Shown one piece after another: positions 26,173 through 34,980 of a stretch of 46,970 nt of DNA. The notes beneath the pieces were generated by a model, which had not been told where the DNA came from, ran no database searches, and saw nothing but the letters and a program-made list of their open reading frames with translations. Positions within the stretch are counted from its first letter, which is position 1. Every line of letters starts with the position of its first letter. The translations under genes were made by a program, and so were the position numbers. This stretch comes from an uncultured Mobiluncus sp. (lineage in GTDB: Bacteria > Actinomycetota > Actinomycetes > Actinomycetales > Actinomycetaceae): positions 1 to 46,970 of the forward strand of contig NZ_CAMUES010000010.1 of the NCBI RefSeq assembly GCF_947087965.1. Reading direction: 5' to 3'.

Positions 26173-27225
26173 GTGGAAAATAACGCGGTTTCAGATGTTT
26201 TTGAGGCAAAACTGTGGCGGGAAGTCGGTCTGGAGGGGCTCAGTGATGTGACCTATCACCGGGGTGTGCTGGCGGACGGCAACCCGGCGCCGGTGGTGCG
26301 CATTGCGTTCAATCGGCCCGAAGTGCGCAACGCCTTTCGTCCCCAAACCGTTGACCAGCTGTATCGTTGCCTGGATCATGCCCGCATGACTGCCAGTGTG
26401 GCCACGATTTTGCTGACCGGCAACGGGCCGGCAAAGGATGGCGGCTATGCGTTTTGCAGTGGCGGGGACCAGCGGGTGCGCGGCGCTGACGGCTACCAGT
26501 ATCACGTGACCGTTCCGCGCGACGACGCGCCGCAAGCTCCAGATAGCGCGGAAAACCCGCCCGAACGCCCTTGTGAAATCCAAAACCCGGCCAACCGGAC
26601 TGCTGACCTGAAGCACCCGGAAGCTCCAGAAACTGCGGACCTCCCCGACCCGAGAGACGCGGCCGGACGCTACGGGCGGCTGCATATCCTGGAGGTGCAA
26701 CGCCTCATTCGCGCCACCCCGAAACCGGTCATTGCGCTGGTCAACGGGTGGGCGGCCGGTGGGGGGCACTCGCTGGTGATGGTTTGCGACCTGGCGCTGG
26801 CCAGCCGGGAGCACGCCCAGTTCAAACAGGTTGATGCGAACGTTGGCTCGTTCGATGCCGGATACGGTTCGGGGCTGCTGGCGCGGCAAGCCGGGGACAA
26901 GCGCGCCCGTGAGATTTTCTTCCTGGCCGAAACCTATTCCGCCGCCCAGGCCGAGGCTTGGGGAGTGGTGAACCGCGCGGTGGCTCACCAGGACCTGGAA
27001 CGCGTGGGCTGGGAATGGGCGCTGACAATTGCCGGGAAATCCCCGCAGGCGATTCGCATGCTGAAATACGCTTTCAACGCGGTGGACGACGGCCTGGTAG
27101 GTATGCAAATGTTTGCCGGGGAGGCGACTCGGCTGGCGTATGGGACCGCGGAGGCGCGCGAGGGCCGCGACGCTTTCCTCGAGAAGCGAGCCCCGAACTG
27201 GGACGAGTTTCCGTATTATTACTAA
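26173..27225 (+). CDS. menB: 1,4-Dihydroxy-2-naphthoyl-CoA synthase
   Basis: Crotonase-fold enzyme closing the second ring of the quinone from o-succinylbenzoyl-CoA. Signatures include FNRPEVRNAFRPQTVDQLY, FCSGGDQRVRGADGYQYH, VNGWAAGGGHSLVMVCDLALAS (oxyanion hole), VGSFDAGYGSGLLARQ with the catalytic Asp, and the C terminus KSPQAIRMLKYAFNAVDDGLVG ending PNWDEFPYYY. At 350 residues it is longer than usual (roughly 270-315). The excess is a Pro/Glu/Asp-rich insertion of about 50 residues between GYQYH (around residue 114) and GRYGRLHILEVQRLIR (around 170), where relatives have a short flexible loop over the active site. The frame is intact. Confidence 0.93.
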   Translation: MENNAVSDVFEAKLWREVGLEGLSDVTYHRGVLADGNPAPVVRIAFNRPEVRNAFRPQTVDQLYRCLDHARMTASVATILLTGNGPAKDGGYAFCSGGDQRVRGADGYQYHVTVPRDDAPQAPDSAENPPERPCEIQNPANRTADLKHPEAPETADLPDPRDAAGRYGRLHILEVQRLIRATPKPVIALVNGWAAGGGHSLVMVCDLALASREHAQFKQVDANVGSFDAGYGSGLLARQAGDKRAREIFFLAETYSAAQAEAWGVVNRAVAHQDLERVGWEWALTIAGKSPQAIRMLKYAFNAVDDGLVGMQMFAGEATRLAYGTAEAREGRDAFLEKRAPNWDEFPYYY

Positions 27226-27277
27226 GAGAGCTCGGTAACGGCCCAAACCCGAAATGTAAACCCGAAAGAAGGTCAGA

Positions 27278-28183
27278 GTGGATTTCACGTTCCTGGTTGC
27301 CACGCTGGTGGGAATCGCGCTGATAATCGTGACCTGGGTGACGCCCTACGCCAAATTCCTGCGCGATGGTTTTGGGAAAACTGAGCTGGGTAACCGGGTG
27401 GTGGCCATCATGATTCCCGGCCTGACCATTCTGTGCCTGGGTGTGACGTTTTTCGAGGCTTGCGTGACTTACGCCACCGGCTTGTCCTTTTGGCGAGTGT
27501 GGGGGATTCCGCTGGCGGCTTTGCTGGCTTTGATTGGCCTCGGGGTAGCGTTTTGGGCGTTAGTTCCCGCGCCGGTGCCGAGCTTCCTGCAGCCACGGTG
27601 GATGAAAGAGGAACGCCTCTATGGGGCTTTGGGGGCGCTGGAACGCACTCGCTCCGCTCAGAAGCGCCGGGAACGGGAAGTCAACCGGCGCGGGTTTGAC
27701 TATTTCGACACCCAAATGATTGATGGGGTTTCGCTGGCTTACCCCGAAACTTGGGTGTTGAACCTGGAGCCGAGTGCCCCCGCTCGCGTCTCCGGGCTGA
27801 AACTGGAAAGCCGTTTTGCGTTGGATACGCCCCACGACTTTACCCCGCATTCGCGGATTCTGTTGATGTCCGCGCCCCTGACCAGCCCGGAGCACAGCGT
27901 CAATTGGCTGCGTCGCCTGGCGGTACCCGCCGGTTGGCAGCCGCGGGAAGTAGGGACTTCCCGGCTGGCCGAAAACCCCGCTATCTGGGCTGATTCGCGC
28001 CTATCGGACGGTCGGGGAGTGCAGCAGCGTTGGGCGGCGGCTATCGGGGACACTTTGTGGGTGTTGGCTTTCCAGGTCGCTGGTTCGGATTTCGGGCCGC
28101 TGGCAGACGTGGGCGCGAAAGTTGCTGCTTCGCTGACCTTGCCGGACTCCGGAAGGACAGCCGGTCCCGTGGTGGCGTCGTGA
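27278..28183 (+). CDS. Uncharacterised membrane protein within the menB-menC unit
   Basis: 301 residues, not recognised. An N-terminal helix (FLVATLVGIALIIVTWV) and two more membrane segments (VVAIMIPGLTILCLGVTFF and VWGIPLAALLALIGLGVAFWAL) occupy the first 95 residues. A basic linker (RTRSAQKRREREVNRRG) leads to a soluble domain of about 170 residues whose pattern (VSLAYPETW, SRILLMSAPLTSPEHSVNWL, GDTLWVLAFQVAGSDF) recalls small PsbP/DUF1795-like folds, but I would not assign it. GTG start with GAAAGAAGG upstream. Its TGA overlaps the GTG of menC by three bases, so it is probably co-expressed with menaquinone genes. Confidence 0.7.
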   Translation: MDFTFLVATLVGIALIIVTWVTPYAKFLRDGFGKTELGNRVVAIMIPGLTILCLGVTFFEACVTYATGLSFWRVWGIPLAALLALIGLGVAFWALVPAPVPSFLQPRWMKEERLYGALGALERTRSAQKRREREVNRRGFDYFDTQMIDGVSLAYPETWVLNLEPSAPARVSGLKLESRFALDTPHDFTPHSRILLMSAPLTSPEHSVNWLRRLAVPAGWQPREVGTSRLAENPAIWADSRLSDGRGVQQRWAAAIGDTLWVLAFQVAGSDFGPLADVGAKVAASLTLPDSGRTAGPVVAS

Positions 28184-29247
28184 CCAGCCACGTTGAAGAT
28201 TTCGGCAGTTCCGCCCGCCTGTCCCCTTTTGAGCCCGGCCCGGACGGCTCCCAACTGTTTACCGAGCAGGGAATCAAGCGGGCGTGGGTGTTTTCCGTGC
28301 CGATGCTCGTCAAGTTTCGCAATATCACGGTGCGGGAAGGGCTGATTTTACAAGGCCGTGCCGGCCTGGCTGAGGCGGCGCCGTTTGACAACTATCCTCC
28401 ACAAGTCGCCGCCACCTGGTTTTCTGGGGCGTTTGCGGTGGCAGCACAAGGGTTACCGGTCTCGCTTTCCCCCGTTCCTCTCAACGTCACGGTGCCGGTC
28501 GTAGACCCGGACACCGCGGCGCGGCTGGTTCGCGAGTCGGGGTGTGGCACGGCAAAAGTGAAGGTCGCCGACCCGCGCAGCAGCCTGGAGGACGATATCG
28601 CCCGGATTCGCGCGGTGCATTCGGCCCTCGGGGCGGCGGGGCAGATTCGGGTCGATGCCAACGCGGCGTGGAGTCTGGCTGAGGCAAAAACCGCACTGCC
28701 GCGCTTGTGTGAGGCGGCCGGACCGGCCGGGTTGCAGTATGCCGAACAGCCCTGTCAGACCCTCAATGAACTGGTCGAGCTGCAGCGCGCGACGGGAATT
28801 CCGGTGGCGGCTGACGAAACTATCCGCCTGGGCGGGCAGCTCACCGAAGTGATCGCCAGCGGGCTGGCCGCTGCTGTCATCAAAGCGATGCCCTTGGGCG
28901 GCCCGGCGCGTGCCGCGGCCCTGGTGGGGGACGGGCTGCGGACGGCTGCTCCGGGTGGCACCAGCGCGCCCCTCCTGGTGGTGTCCTCAGCTTTAGACAC
29001 CGGGGTGGGCTTGAGCGCCGGACTGGCCCTCGCGACCCAGCTGCAAACGACAGCCGCCTGCGGACTCGGGACCCTGCGCTTGTTCACAGACAGTATCCTC
29101 ACCGCGGATCCCCGCCTCGAAAACGGCTGCCTGTACCCGGCAAAAACCTTGGAACTGAAAGGAAATCTGGCACCCGTCAGCCCGGCGGTCAGCAAACGGT
29201 GGCGCGAAAGAGTTGAACAGGTAGCCGCCGTGTTCGCTAGACTTTAG
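28180..29247 (+). CDS. menC: o-Succinylbenzoate synthase
   Basis: Enolase-superfamily enzyme dehydrating SHCHC to o-succinylbenzoate. The catalytic set is visible: KxK at Lys126/Lys128, metal ligands Asp159 (VDANAAW), Glu189 (AEQPC) and Asp212 (ADET), and Lys235 (VIKAMPLGG). Homology starts around AWVFSVPMLVKFRNITVREG (from about residue 36), leaving a short N-terminal extension. I start at GTG 28180, which overlaps the stop of the upstream membrane gene as GTGA; the frame extends back to 28030 but that part lies inside the neighbour. Length 355 residues. Confidence 0.88.
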   Translation: MTSHVEDFGSSARLSPFEPGPDGSQLFTEQGIKRAWVFSVPMLVKFRNITVREGLILQGRAGLAEAAPFDNYPPQVAATWFSGAFAVAAQGLPVSLSPVPLNVTVPVVDPDTAARLVRESGCGTAKVKVADPRSSLEDDIARIRAVHSALGAAGQIRVDANAAWSLAEAKTALPRLCEAAGPAGLQYAEQPCQTLNELVELQRATGIPVAADETIRLGGQLTEVIASGLAAAVIKAMPLGGPARAAALVGDGLRTAAPGGTSAPLLVVSSALDTGVGLSAGLALATQLQTTAACGLGTLRLFTDSILTADPRLENGCLYPAKTLELKGNLAPVSPAVSKRWRERVEQVAAVFARL

Positions 29248-29294
29248 TTAGCAGCGGCAGCGAAACTGCAATTAAGGAGCGAAAGACGAAACCG

Positions 29295-30185
29295 ATGGAA
29301 ATCGAAACCGGCACCTGGACGTTTGTTCACGGGGAAACGCTGCATTGGGCTGCCGCCACCGATATCGGCTTGAAACGGGCTGAAAACCAGGATTCATTCC
29401 TGGCGACTCCGCCGTTTTTTCTGGTTGCGGATGGAATGGGCGGCCACGCCGGAGGCAAACAGGCCTCGGCCACGCTGCTGGGGCACATTCAGCCTCTGAC
29501 CGGCACGGACGTGAGCCTGCCGGTGGTGCGCGAAGCCCTGGAGGCGGCCTGCGAGGAAGTCATGGGGCTGGTCGAAGCAAACATTGATTACACGATTTCC
29601 CCGCCGGGAACCACGCTGACTGGTTTAGTGGTGCTGGATTCACCAGGGGAGTGCGCGGCTGACGGGTCAGAAACGGCGCAGTTCCTAGTGCTCAACGTGG
29701 GCGATTCGCGAACTTACGTGTTGAGAGAGGGGCTGCTGACCCGCCTGACGCGGGATCACTCCCAAGTCGCCGAGATGGTCGAGGCGGGGATGTTGACTGT
29801 AGAAGAAGCCCGCGTCTGGCCGACCCGTTCCGTCATTACCCGCGCTATCGGTGCTGGTCAAGCCGGGTTGCCACAGATTGATACCTGGACCTACCCGGTG
29901 GCGACGCCCCGGCGTTTCCTAGTGTGTTCCGATGGCTTGCATTCCATGATTGATGACGGTGCTATCGGGCGGGCTCTGGGTGAACACCCCACCCCCGAAG
30001 CGGCAGTAAACTCCCTGGTGAACCTGGCCCTGCAGGTGGGAGGGCACGATAATGTCACCGCGATTGTGGTCGACGTGACCGCCCCGGAATCTGCACCCAC
30101 AACCACGGAATCGGCGCAGTCCGAGCCACCCGAGCCGCCGAGCTCCCTTCTGCCGCCCCCGCCTCCCCCGGATAGCGAGAGATAA
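29295..30185 (+). CDS. PP2C-family serine/threonine protein phosphatase
   Basis: Metal-dependent phosphatase, cytoplasmic, no membrane segment. Motifs in order: DIGLKRAENQDSF, VADGMGGHAGGKQAS (metal Asp), LNVGDSRTYVLREG, LTRDHSQVAEMV, ITRAIGAG, FLVCSDGLHSMIDD and GGHDNVTAIVVDV with the last metal Asp. The final 35 residues are a Glu/Ser/Pro tail. AAGGAGCG precedes the ATG. The downstream FHA gene starts two bases after its stop, forming a three-gene unit. FHA domains bind phosphothreonine, so the two genes encode opposing parts of a phosphosignal. No Ser/Thr kinase is encoded in the window. Confidence 0.92.
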   Translation: MEIETGTWTFVHGETLHWAAATDIGLKRAENQDSFLATPPFFLVADGMGGHAGGKQASATLLGHIQPLTGTDVSLPVVREALEAACEEVMGLVEANIDYTISPPGTTLTGLVVLDSPGECAADGSETAQFLVLNVGDSRTYVLREGLLTRLTRDHSQVAEMVEAGMLTVEEARVWPTRSVITRAIGAGQAGLPQIDTWTYPVATPRRFLVCSDGLHSMIDDGAIGRALGEHPTPEAAVNSLVNLALQVGGHDNVTAIVVDVTAPESAPTTTESAQSEPPEPPSSLLPPPPPPDSER

Positions 30186-30187
30186 CC

Positions 30188-30649
30188 ATGAAGCACATCG
30201 CCAACGGAGGCAAAACGTTTACCGTGCGGATTTGTCCGCTGGGCCATCACAATCCACCGGATTTTCCCCGCTGTCGAGTGTGCGGCGGAATCCTGGATGC
30301 CCCGATTCAGGTGGCTTTCCCGAAACTGGGCTGGGTGCGTACCACCGACCAGCAAACTGTTGAGCTGACGGGCGATTTGGTGGTGGGTCGCGCCCCGGAG
30401 ACACGCGGGCGTGAAGGGGTGTTTTCCCTGACTACTCCGCCCGAAATCCTTGAGATTTCCCGCACTCACGCCCGTATTTGTACCGAGGGCTGGGAAGTTA
30501 CCGTGGAGGATCTGGGCTCGGATAACGGCACCCGCTTGTGCCGGACGACGGGCCAGATAGTGGACTTGCAGCCGCACACGCGGTACAACATTCAACCCGG
30601 CGACGTGCTGGAACTGGCGCCAAACTACCTGTTGAGGTTTGAAGCCTGA
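30188..30649 (+). CDS. Zinc-ribbon plus FHA-domain protein
   Basis: 153 residues. The N-terminal 40 contain a zinc-knuckle-like pattern: Cys-x5-His-x8-Cys-x2-Cys within CPLGHHNPPDFPRCRVCG. An FHA domain follows from about residue 58: DLVVGRAP (phosphothreonine-contacting Arg), EISRTHARI (conserved Ser and His), and LGSDNGTRL. It should bind phosphothreonine peptides. The stop overlaps the start of the next gene by one base (TGATG), so the FtsK-like protein is translationally coupled. In Firmicute EssC proteins FHA domains are fused to the N terminus of the ATPase; here the domain is a separate subunit, which suggests direct association of the two products. Confidence 0.85.
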   Translation: MKHIANGGKTFTVRICPLGHHNPPDFPRCRVCGGILDAPIQVAFPKLGWVRTTDQQTVELTGDLVVGRAPETRGREGVFSLTTPPEILEISRTHARICTEGWEVTVEDLGSDNGTRLCRTTGQIVDLQPHTRYNIQPGDVLELAPNYLLRFEA

Positions 30650-33600
30650 TGCGTCGACCGGTCCGAATCCTGGTGGAGGGTAATCCCACCGAAGTGCTGT
30701 TAAACGCGGACGCGCGCGCCCGGGTTGCCGATGTGGCCGCAGCTTTGGGTGGGGGTTCGGCCTCTCGCCTCACCGTCACGCCGTTAGCGCCCTTGCTCGA
30801 TCCGGGTGGCACCGGGTCGCTGCCAATCGTTGCCGAGTCCTCGGGGGCACAAGTACCGAGTGGCGAGACTGGCGGGTCAGGTCCGGCTCAGGTCGGGAAA
30901 CCCTACGTTTTGCCGCGAGCGTTGCCGGTGGCGAAAGCGCCGATACCGCCGGGGGCAGGTTTAGCGCTGGTGGGGGAAAATGCCGAACTGCCGCCAGCTC
31001 CGGCGGGCATGAAGTCGCTGCTGACTTATTCTCCCCAACCGGTTGCCGACCCCGAACCGTTGGGAATCAACATAGAAATGCCGGCCCGGCCCCGCCTGTG
31101 GCTGGTGAATCCCGCCACGCTTGCCGTGCCCGTGGTGCCAGCGGCGTTGTTTGGGGTGTTGGCGGTCATTTTTCCCAGTGTTGCGGCGTTTGCTCTGCTG
31201 GGGCTCGCTGTGGTGGCGGGCGGCGCCGAAGTGGGGTGGGCTCTGACCCAAAACCGGGCAGCTTGGGTACGGTATGAGCGTGACATGGCTGCGCTCACTC
31301 CGCAGATTCAGACGGCTTTGGACCAACGCGACGTGGCGATACGCGCCAGTGTCACCGACCTGGCGGACTCACGCCACGCCCTGCTGCCCGGACTGTGGGG
31401 ACACGCGAGTGCGCAAATGCGGATTCCGGTCGGTTTCACCCAGGCTCATCCCGAAATCACGTTGAGCAGTCCCGCAGATGCGGCCCCGTTTCGCGGCTGG
31501 GGAGCGATGGCGGCGCCGAGCGCGGAGACGAGCCATACGACCTCGGGACAAGTCGCGGCCATCAACCGCCGAATCAGCGCGATTGGTGCCGCCGCAGTCG
31601 GCGAGGGGCACACCGGCCTGGAAGTCGCCTATGTTCCCGCTGATTCCGGCCCGCTAGCGGTGACCGGCCCGCGCAACCTGCGCGGACCCGCGCTGAATCA
31701 GTTGCTGATTCGCGCCGCTTTGCGCTATTCCCCGGCCGACTTGAAAATCGTGGTCGCCGGGGCGAAACCCGCACAATGGGCGTGGGTCAGCTTCCTGCCG
31801 CACGGCGAGGCGGTGCGCGAGGATTTAGAGTTAGAGCCGGTCAGTGACTTGAGCGAAACCAGCGCTGAACGTCTGGCACAAGCCTGGACCAGCCGCAAAG
31901 GACAGCGCGGTTCACGCCAACGCCTGTTGCTGGTGGTGGACGGAGAAGTCCCGGCCGCCTCAAGATGGGAAGAATTCGCTACAGAGCCTGGCGTTTGGTT
32001 GGTTAACGCGGTTGACGACCTCGGCAGTGCGGTCAGCGCCGCTCGGCAAGTCCTGGACCTGGCGACCGGGTCTTGGCAAGACGGTGTGTCCCGCATTCCC
32101 GGAGCTAACCCGCCTGGTCCGCGCCACACCGCTTCGAACGGGATTCCCCTGCAGTCCGCCCGCCCGAGCCTGCTGAGCGTGGAACCCTTGTTGTTGACCG
32201 CTCCCAGCGCGCGAAAAGTTGCGGAACTCCTGGCCAATCTGAAGTTACCCGGTAAAACCGCCGAGACTTTGCCCGTAGTCGCCCAGCTGACCGATGTTTA
32301 TCCCCAGACGGCCGGCGAAAGCGCGGCGGTTTTAGGTGAATCGGGGGAGAGGTCCCGCTGCGCGGCAGCAATCGGCTACGGCACTGCCGGCCCGGTGATT
32401 TTGGATTTGGCTGATGGCCAGAACGCCATCGTGGCGGGAGAAAATCAGGCTGCCCGGAACAATGTCATCGCTGCCTATCTGGCGGGTTTGGCGTTGACTC
32501 AGCGCCCGGAGGACGTGAGCTGGGTCATTTTTGACTCTCGCGGCACGAAATGGGGCGAAGTGGGGCAAGCCCCGCACTGTTTAGGTATCGAGTCGGGGCG
32601 GGGAGATGCTGTGTTTGCCCGGCTGCGCCGCTACTTGGAAGCGGAAACCGAGCGGCGCGAAATTTGGCTGAGCGAATCCGGGGCGGGCAGTCTGGCGCGG
32701 GCGCGCGAAGCCAAAATCGCGGGAGCCCCGGCGGATCTAATCGTTGTTATCGCTGTTGGGGAGGCATTTAGCACACGGCGACTTTCGCAGCTGGCGGAGC
32801 GGTTACACATGTACCGCGCCCTGGGATTGCACCTGCTGGTGAGCAGCGGTGATACCGAAAAGCTCCCGCGCGAAGCCCTGAAATACCTGCCGACACGTGT
32901 GGTGTTACACCTGGAGGACGCAGCCCTAGAGGCGGTTTGTGGCAGCTTTGAAATTGATCCGCGCGCGGCTTTCGCGCATCCCGGCCGCGGGATCCTGCTG
33001 GTCGGCGGGGTAGCCACCGGCTTCCAGACCCTAAATACCCTGATGGCTACCGATTTTGCCGACCCTCAGTTGGCTCCCGTGAACTTCACCGCCCTGGGGG
33101 GAGCGGCGTTCCCGCCAGCGCTATCGACGGGCGGATCATGGCGAGTTCCGGCCCTCGCAGGTCGCAGTTCCAGTCGGGCTGGCAAGAGCGGGGACCAGCC
33201 CACGGTTGATGTGCCGCGGGCGGCAACGCCGCTGTCAGTGCTGGCAGGGTCGTTTTGCTGCGGGAAATCCACAATCAGGCGCTGGACTTCCGGACTGGAA
33301 AAGGTTTATGACCTGGCAGCCTTGGGGCAATCCAGCGACACGGAGTTCCGCCTGGGGGTGCGCGATGACCTGGGACGCCAAGACGTCGTCCCCTTTGGCT
33401 TTAGTCCTGACCGGGAGGGCAACCTGTTCGTGGCAGGTCCGCGCGGCAGCGGGCGCACCGGAGTGTTGCGAGCTATCGCTGCCGATAGTTTGAACACCGG
33501 GGGTCGTCCGGTTGCTCTCTATGTCTGCAGTGCCGACACCACCCTCGATGTGCTGTCGAGCTGGGCAAACGTGGGCGTGGTAGCCCATGCCAACGAGCCG

Positions 33601-34941
33601 GAGACGATTGCTGACACGATTGAGTACCTGGTTAGCCGGTGGCGTTGGCGCACCGAAATTGCGCTGCGTAACGCCACCCGCAGTTTCCCCGAACTGCGTG
33701 AAGTGCTGCGCGGGGAACAGTTCGGTGAGCAGTCCGGCGAACAGAACGGTGTCCAGGCCCCGAACTCGGCGACACCCGGGCGGGACACCGGAGCAACCCG
33801 CAGCGAGAACCCCAGCGCTATTCCCAGTGCAACCCCCGGCGCTGATAGCGTAGTGGGCGGCGAAACCGACCGTGGCGAGCGAATTATCGTCGCGATTGAC
33901 GGTCTGGAAGCCGTGTTGGAATCCCTGCCGGGAGCCAGTTCCGCCAGTTTCCTGGAACTCATCACCGGAGGCAGAGTCGTCGGAATCCACTTCGTTATCA
34001 GTGCCGAGAGCGTTGAGAACCTACCGGCAGCGTGGCGAGGCGCATTCGGAATGCGAATCGAGTTAAACGGTTCCGTTCCCGGCCGCGGCTTGGTTGCGGA
34101 TGACCCGCGAGCTATTCAGATAGCTGTCCTCGGTAACGACCCTTCCGAGCTAGCCCAGACACGCATTCTGGAGCGCTTGGGGACACTGGCAAAAACCCCG
34201 GCCTACCGGATTGGCCGGTTGGCAGTGCCGGTGTTCGCCACCGCACTCACCACTGCTCCCAAGGGAGAAATGGCACTGGGACTGAGCGCCCCCGGAGGCC
34301 GGCAAATCAATACCATCACCAGTGGGGTTTACCTCATCGCGCGAGGCGACGGGGAAGTCGACCGGGCGGTGAGCTTGGCGGTCATGCGCTGGCTGGCTCG
34401 TTCGCTGCGCACTTCCAGCCCGGACACCGGGATGGTGCTGTTGTCTGCCCAAAGCCGTGAGGATAGTTCGCCCGCGTTGGAAACCCTGGCTGGCCTGGAG
34501 ATTTGGGACGCGGTCGCCTGTGGTTTCGCAGACTTCCGCGACTTCTATCACCAGCTGCTTTCCGTTGCGGAACAAAAATCCCCGCCGGGATTCCCCGGTT
34601 TAGCCATCTATATTGCCGACCTGCCCGGATTCTCGCTGAACACGGATGCCGCCGCAGCCATGGCAGACGTCATCCGCGCGGCACGCAGCCGTGGACACCT
34701 GGTTATTGCCTCGGGCGCTGCCAATTCCCGTGACGGGCTGTCTTGGACGACGGATTCCGAACTGAATGCGGTGGTCAAAGCCCCTGCCGCGGGATTGTCC
34801 CTCGGCTTGAGCGCCGCCGACACCACCGCCATCTTCGGCGTCAGCGTCTCCCAGGACGGCACCATGTTCCCGCCCGCCCGCGGCTACTGGATTCACCGCG
34901 GTCAGGCCACGAAAATCCAGCTTCCTCAAGAAAACGGCTAA
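30649..34941 (+). CDS. EccC/EssC/FtsK-like membrane protein with degenerate P-loops
   Basis: 1430 residues. Layout: N-terminal 145 residues, perhaps ubiquitin-like at the start, then Pro-rich; two close membrane segments at about 155-200; a coiled segment to 245; then four P-loop-like modules. Module 0 (about 334-470) has GPRNLRGP at 340-347. Module 1 (about 580-800) has GENQAARN at 597-604. Module 2 (about 915-1150) has GPRGSGRT at 930-937 and Walker-B-like IIVAIDGLEAV. Module 3 (about 1215-1420) has only ARGDGEVDRA. None carries the Lys of G-x4-G-K-[ST] at the expected place. A perfect GSFCCGKS occurs at 867-874 but in the linker before module 2. An Asn/Gly/Ser-rich insertion lies near 1023-1075. 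In type VII secretion EccC/EssC, module 1 normally holds the active ATPase, so this may be a scaffold. No WXG100 gene is nearby. Confidence 0.72.
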   Translation: MRRPVRILVEGNPTEVLLNADARARVADVAAALGGGSASRLTVTPLAPLLDPGGTGSLPIVAESSGAQVPSGETGGSGPAQVGKPYVLPRALPVAKAPIPPGAGLALVGENAELPPAPAGMKSLLTYSPQPVADPEPLGINIEMPARPRLWLVNPATLAVPVVPAALFGVLAVIFPSVAAFALLGLAVVAGGAEVGWALTQNRAAWVRYERDMAALTPQIQTALDQRDVAIRASVTDLADSRHALLPGLWGHASAQMRIPVGFTQAHPEITLSSPADAAPFRGWGAMAAPSAETSHTTSGQVAAINRRISAIGAAAVGEGHTGLEVAYVPADSGPLAVTGPRNLRGPALNQLLIRAALRYSPADLKIVVAGAKPAQWAWVSFLPHGEAVREDLELEPVSDLSETSAERLAQAWTSRKGQRGSRQRLLLVVDGEVPAASRWEEFATEPGVWLVNAVDDLGSAVSAARQVLDLATGSWQDGVSRIPGANPPGPRHTASNGIPLQSARPSLLSVEPLLLTAPSARKVAELLANLKLPGKTAETLPVVAQLTDVYPQTAGESAAVLGESGERSRCAAAIGYGTAGPVILDLADGQNAIVAGENQAARNNVIAAYLAGLALTQRPEDVSWVIFDSRGTKWGEVGQAPHCLGIESGRGDAVFARLRRYLEAETERREIWLSESGAGSLARAREAKIAGAPADLIVVIAVGEAFSTRRLSQLAERLHMYRALGLHLLVSSGDTEKLPREALKYLPTRVVLHLEDAALEAVCGSFEIDPRAAFAHPGRGILLVGGVATGFQTLNTLMATDFADPQLAPVNFTALGGAAFPPALSTGGSWRVPALAGRSSSRAGKSGDQPTVDVPRAATPLSVLAGSFCCGKSTIRRWTSGLEKVYDLAALGQSSDTEFRLGVRDDLGRQDVVPFGFSPDREGNLFVAGPRGSGRTGVLRAIAADSLNTGGRPVALYVCSADTTLDVLSSWANVGVVAHANEPETIADTIEYLVSRWRWRTEIALRNATRSFPELREVLRGEQFGEQSGEQNGVQAPNSATPGRDTGATRSENPSAIPSATPGADSVVGGETDRGERIIVAIDGLEAVLESLPGASSASFLELITGGRVVGIHFVISAESVENLPAAWRGAFGMRIELNGSVPGRGLVADDPRAIQIAVLGNDPSELAQTRILERLGTLAKTPAYRIGRLAVPVFATALTTAPKGEMALGLSAPGGRQINTITSGVYLIARGDGEVDRAVSLAVMRWLARSLRTSSPDTGMVLLSAQSREDSSPALETLAGLEIWDAVACGFADFRDFYHQLLSVAEQKSPPGFPGLAIYIADLPGFSLNTDAAAAMADVIRAARSRGHLVIASGAANSRDGLSWTTDSELNAVVKAPAAGLSLGLSAADTTAIFGVSVSQDGTMFPPARGYWIHRGQATKIQLPQENG

Positions 34942-34980
34942 ACACACGCGCTATAGACAACCAAACGCTTGCGCCACAGC

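Noticed and set aside
28030..28179. Upstream extension of MenC
   Set aside because: It overlaps 150 bp of the preceding gene and its residues do not match the enolase superfamily; GTG 28180 gives the usual stop/start overlap.
29295..34941. A complete type VII secretion locus
   Set aside because: No WXG100 protein, EccB, EccD, EccE or mycosin is encoded in the window, so only a partial resemblance can be claimed.
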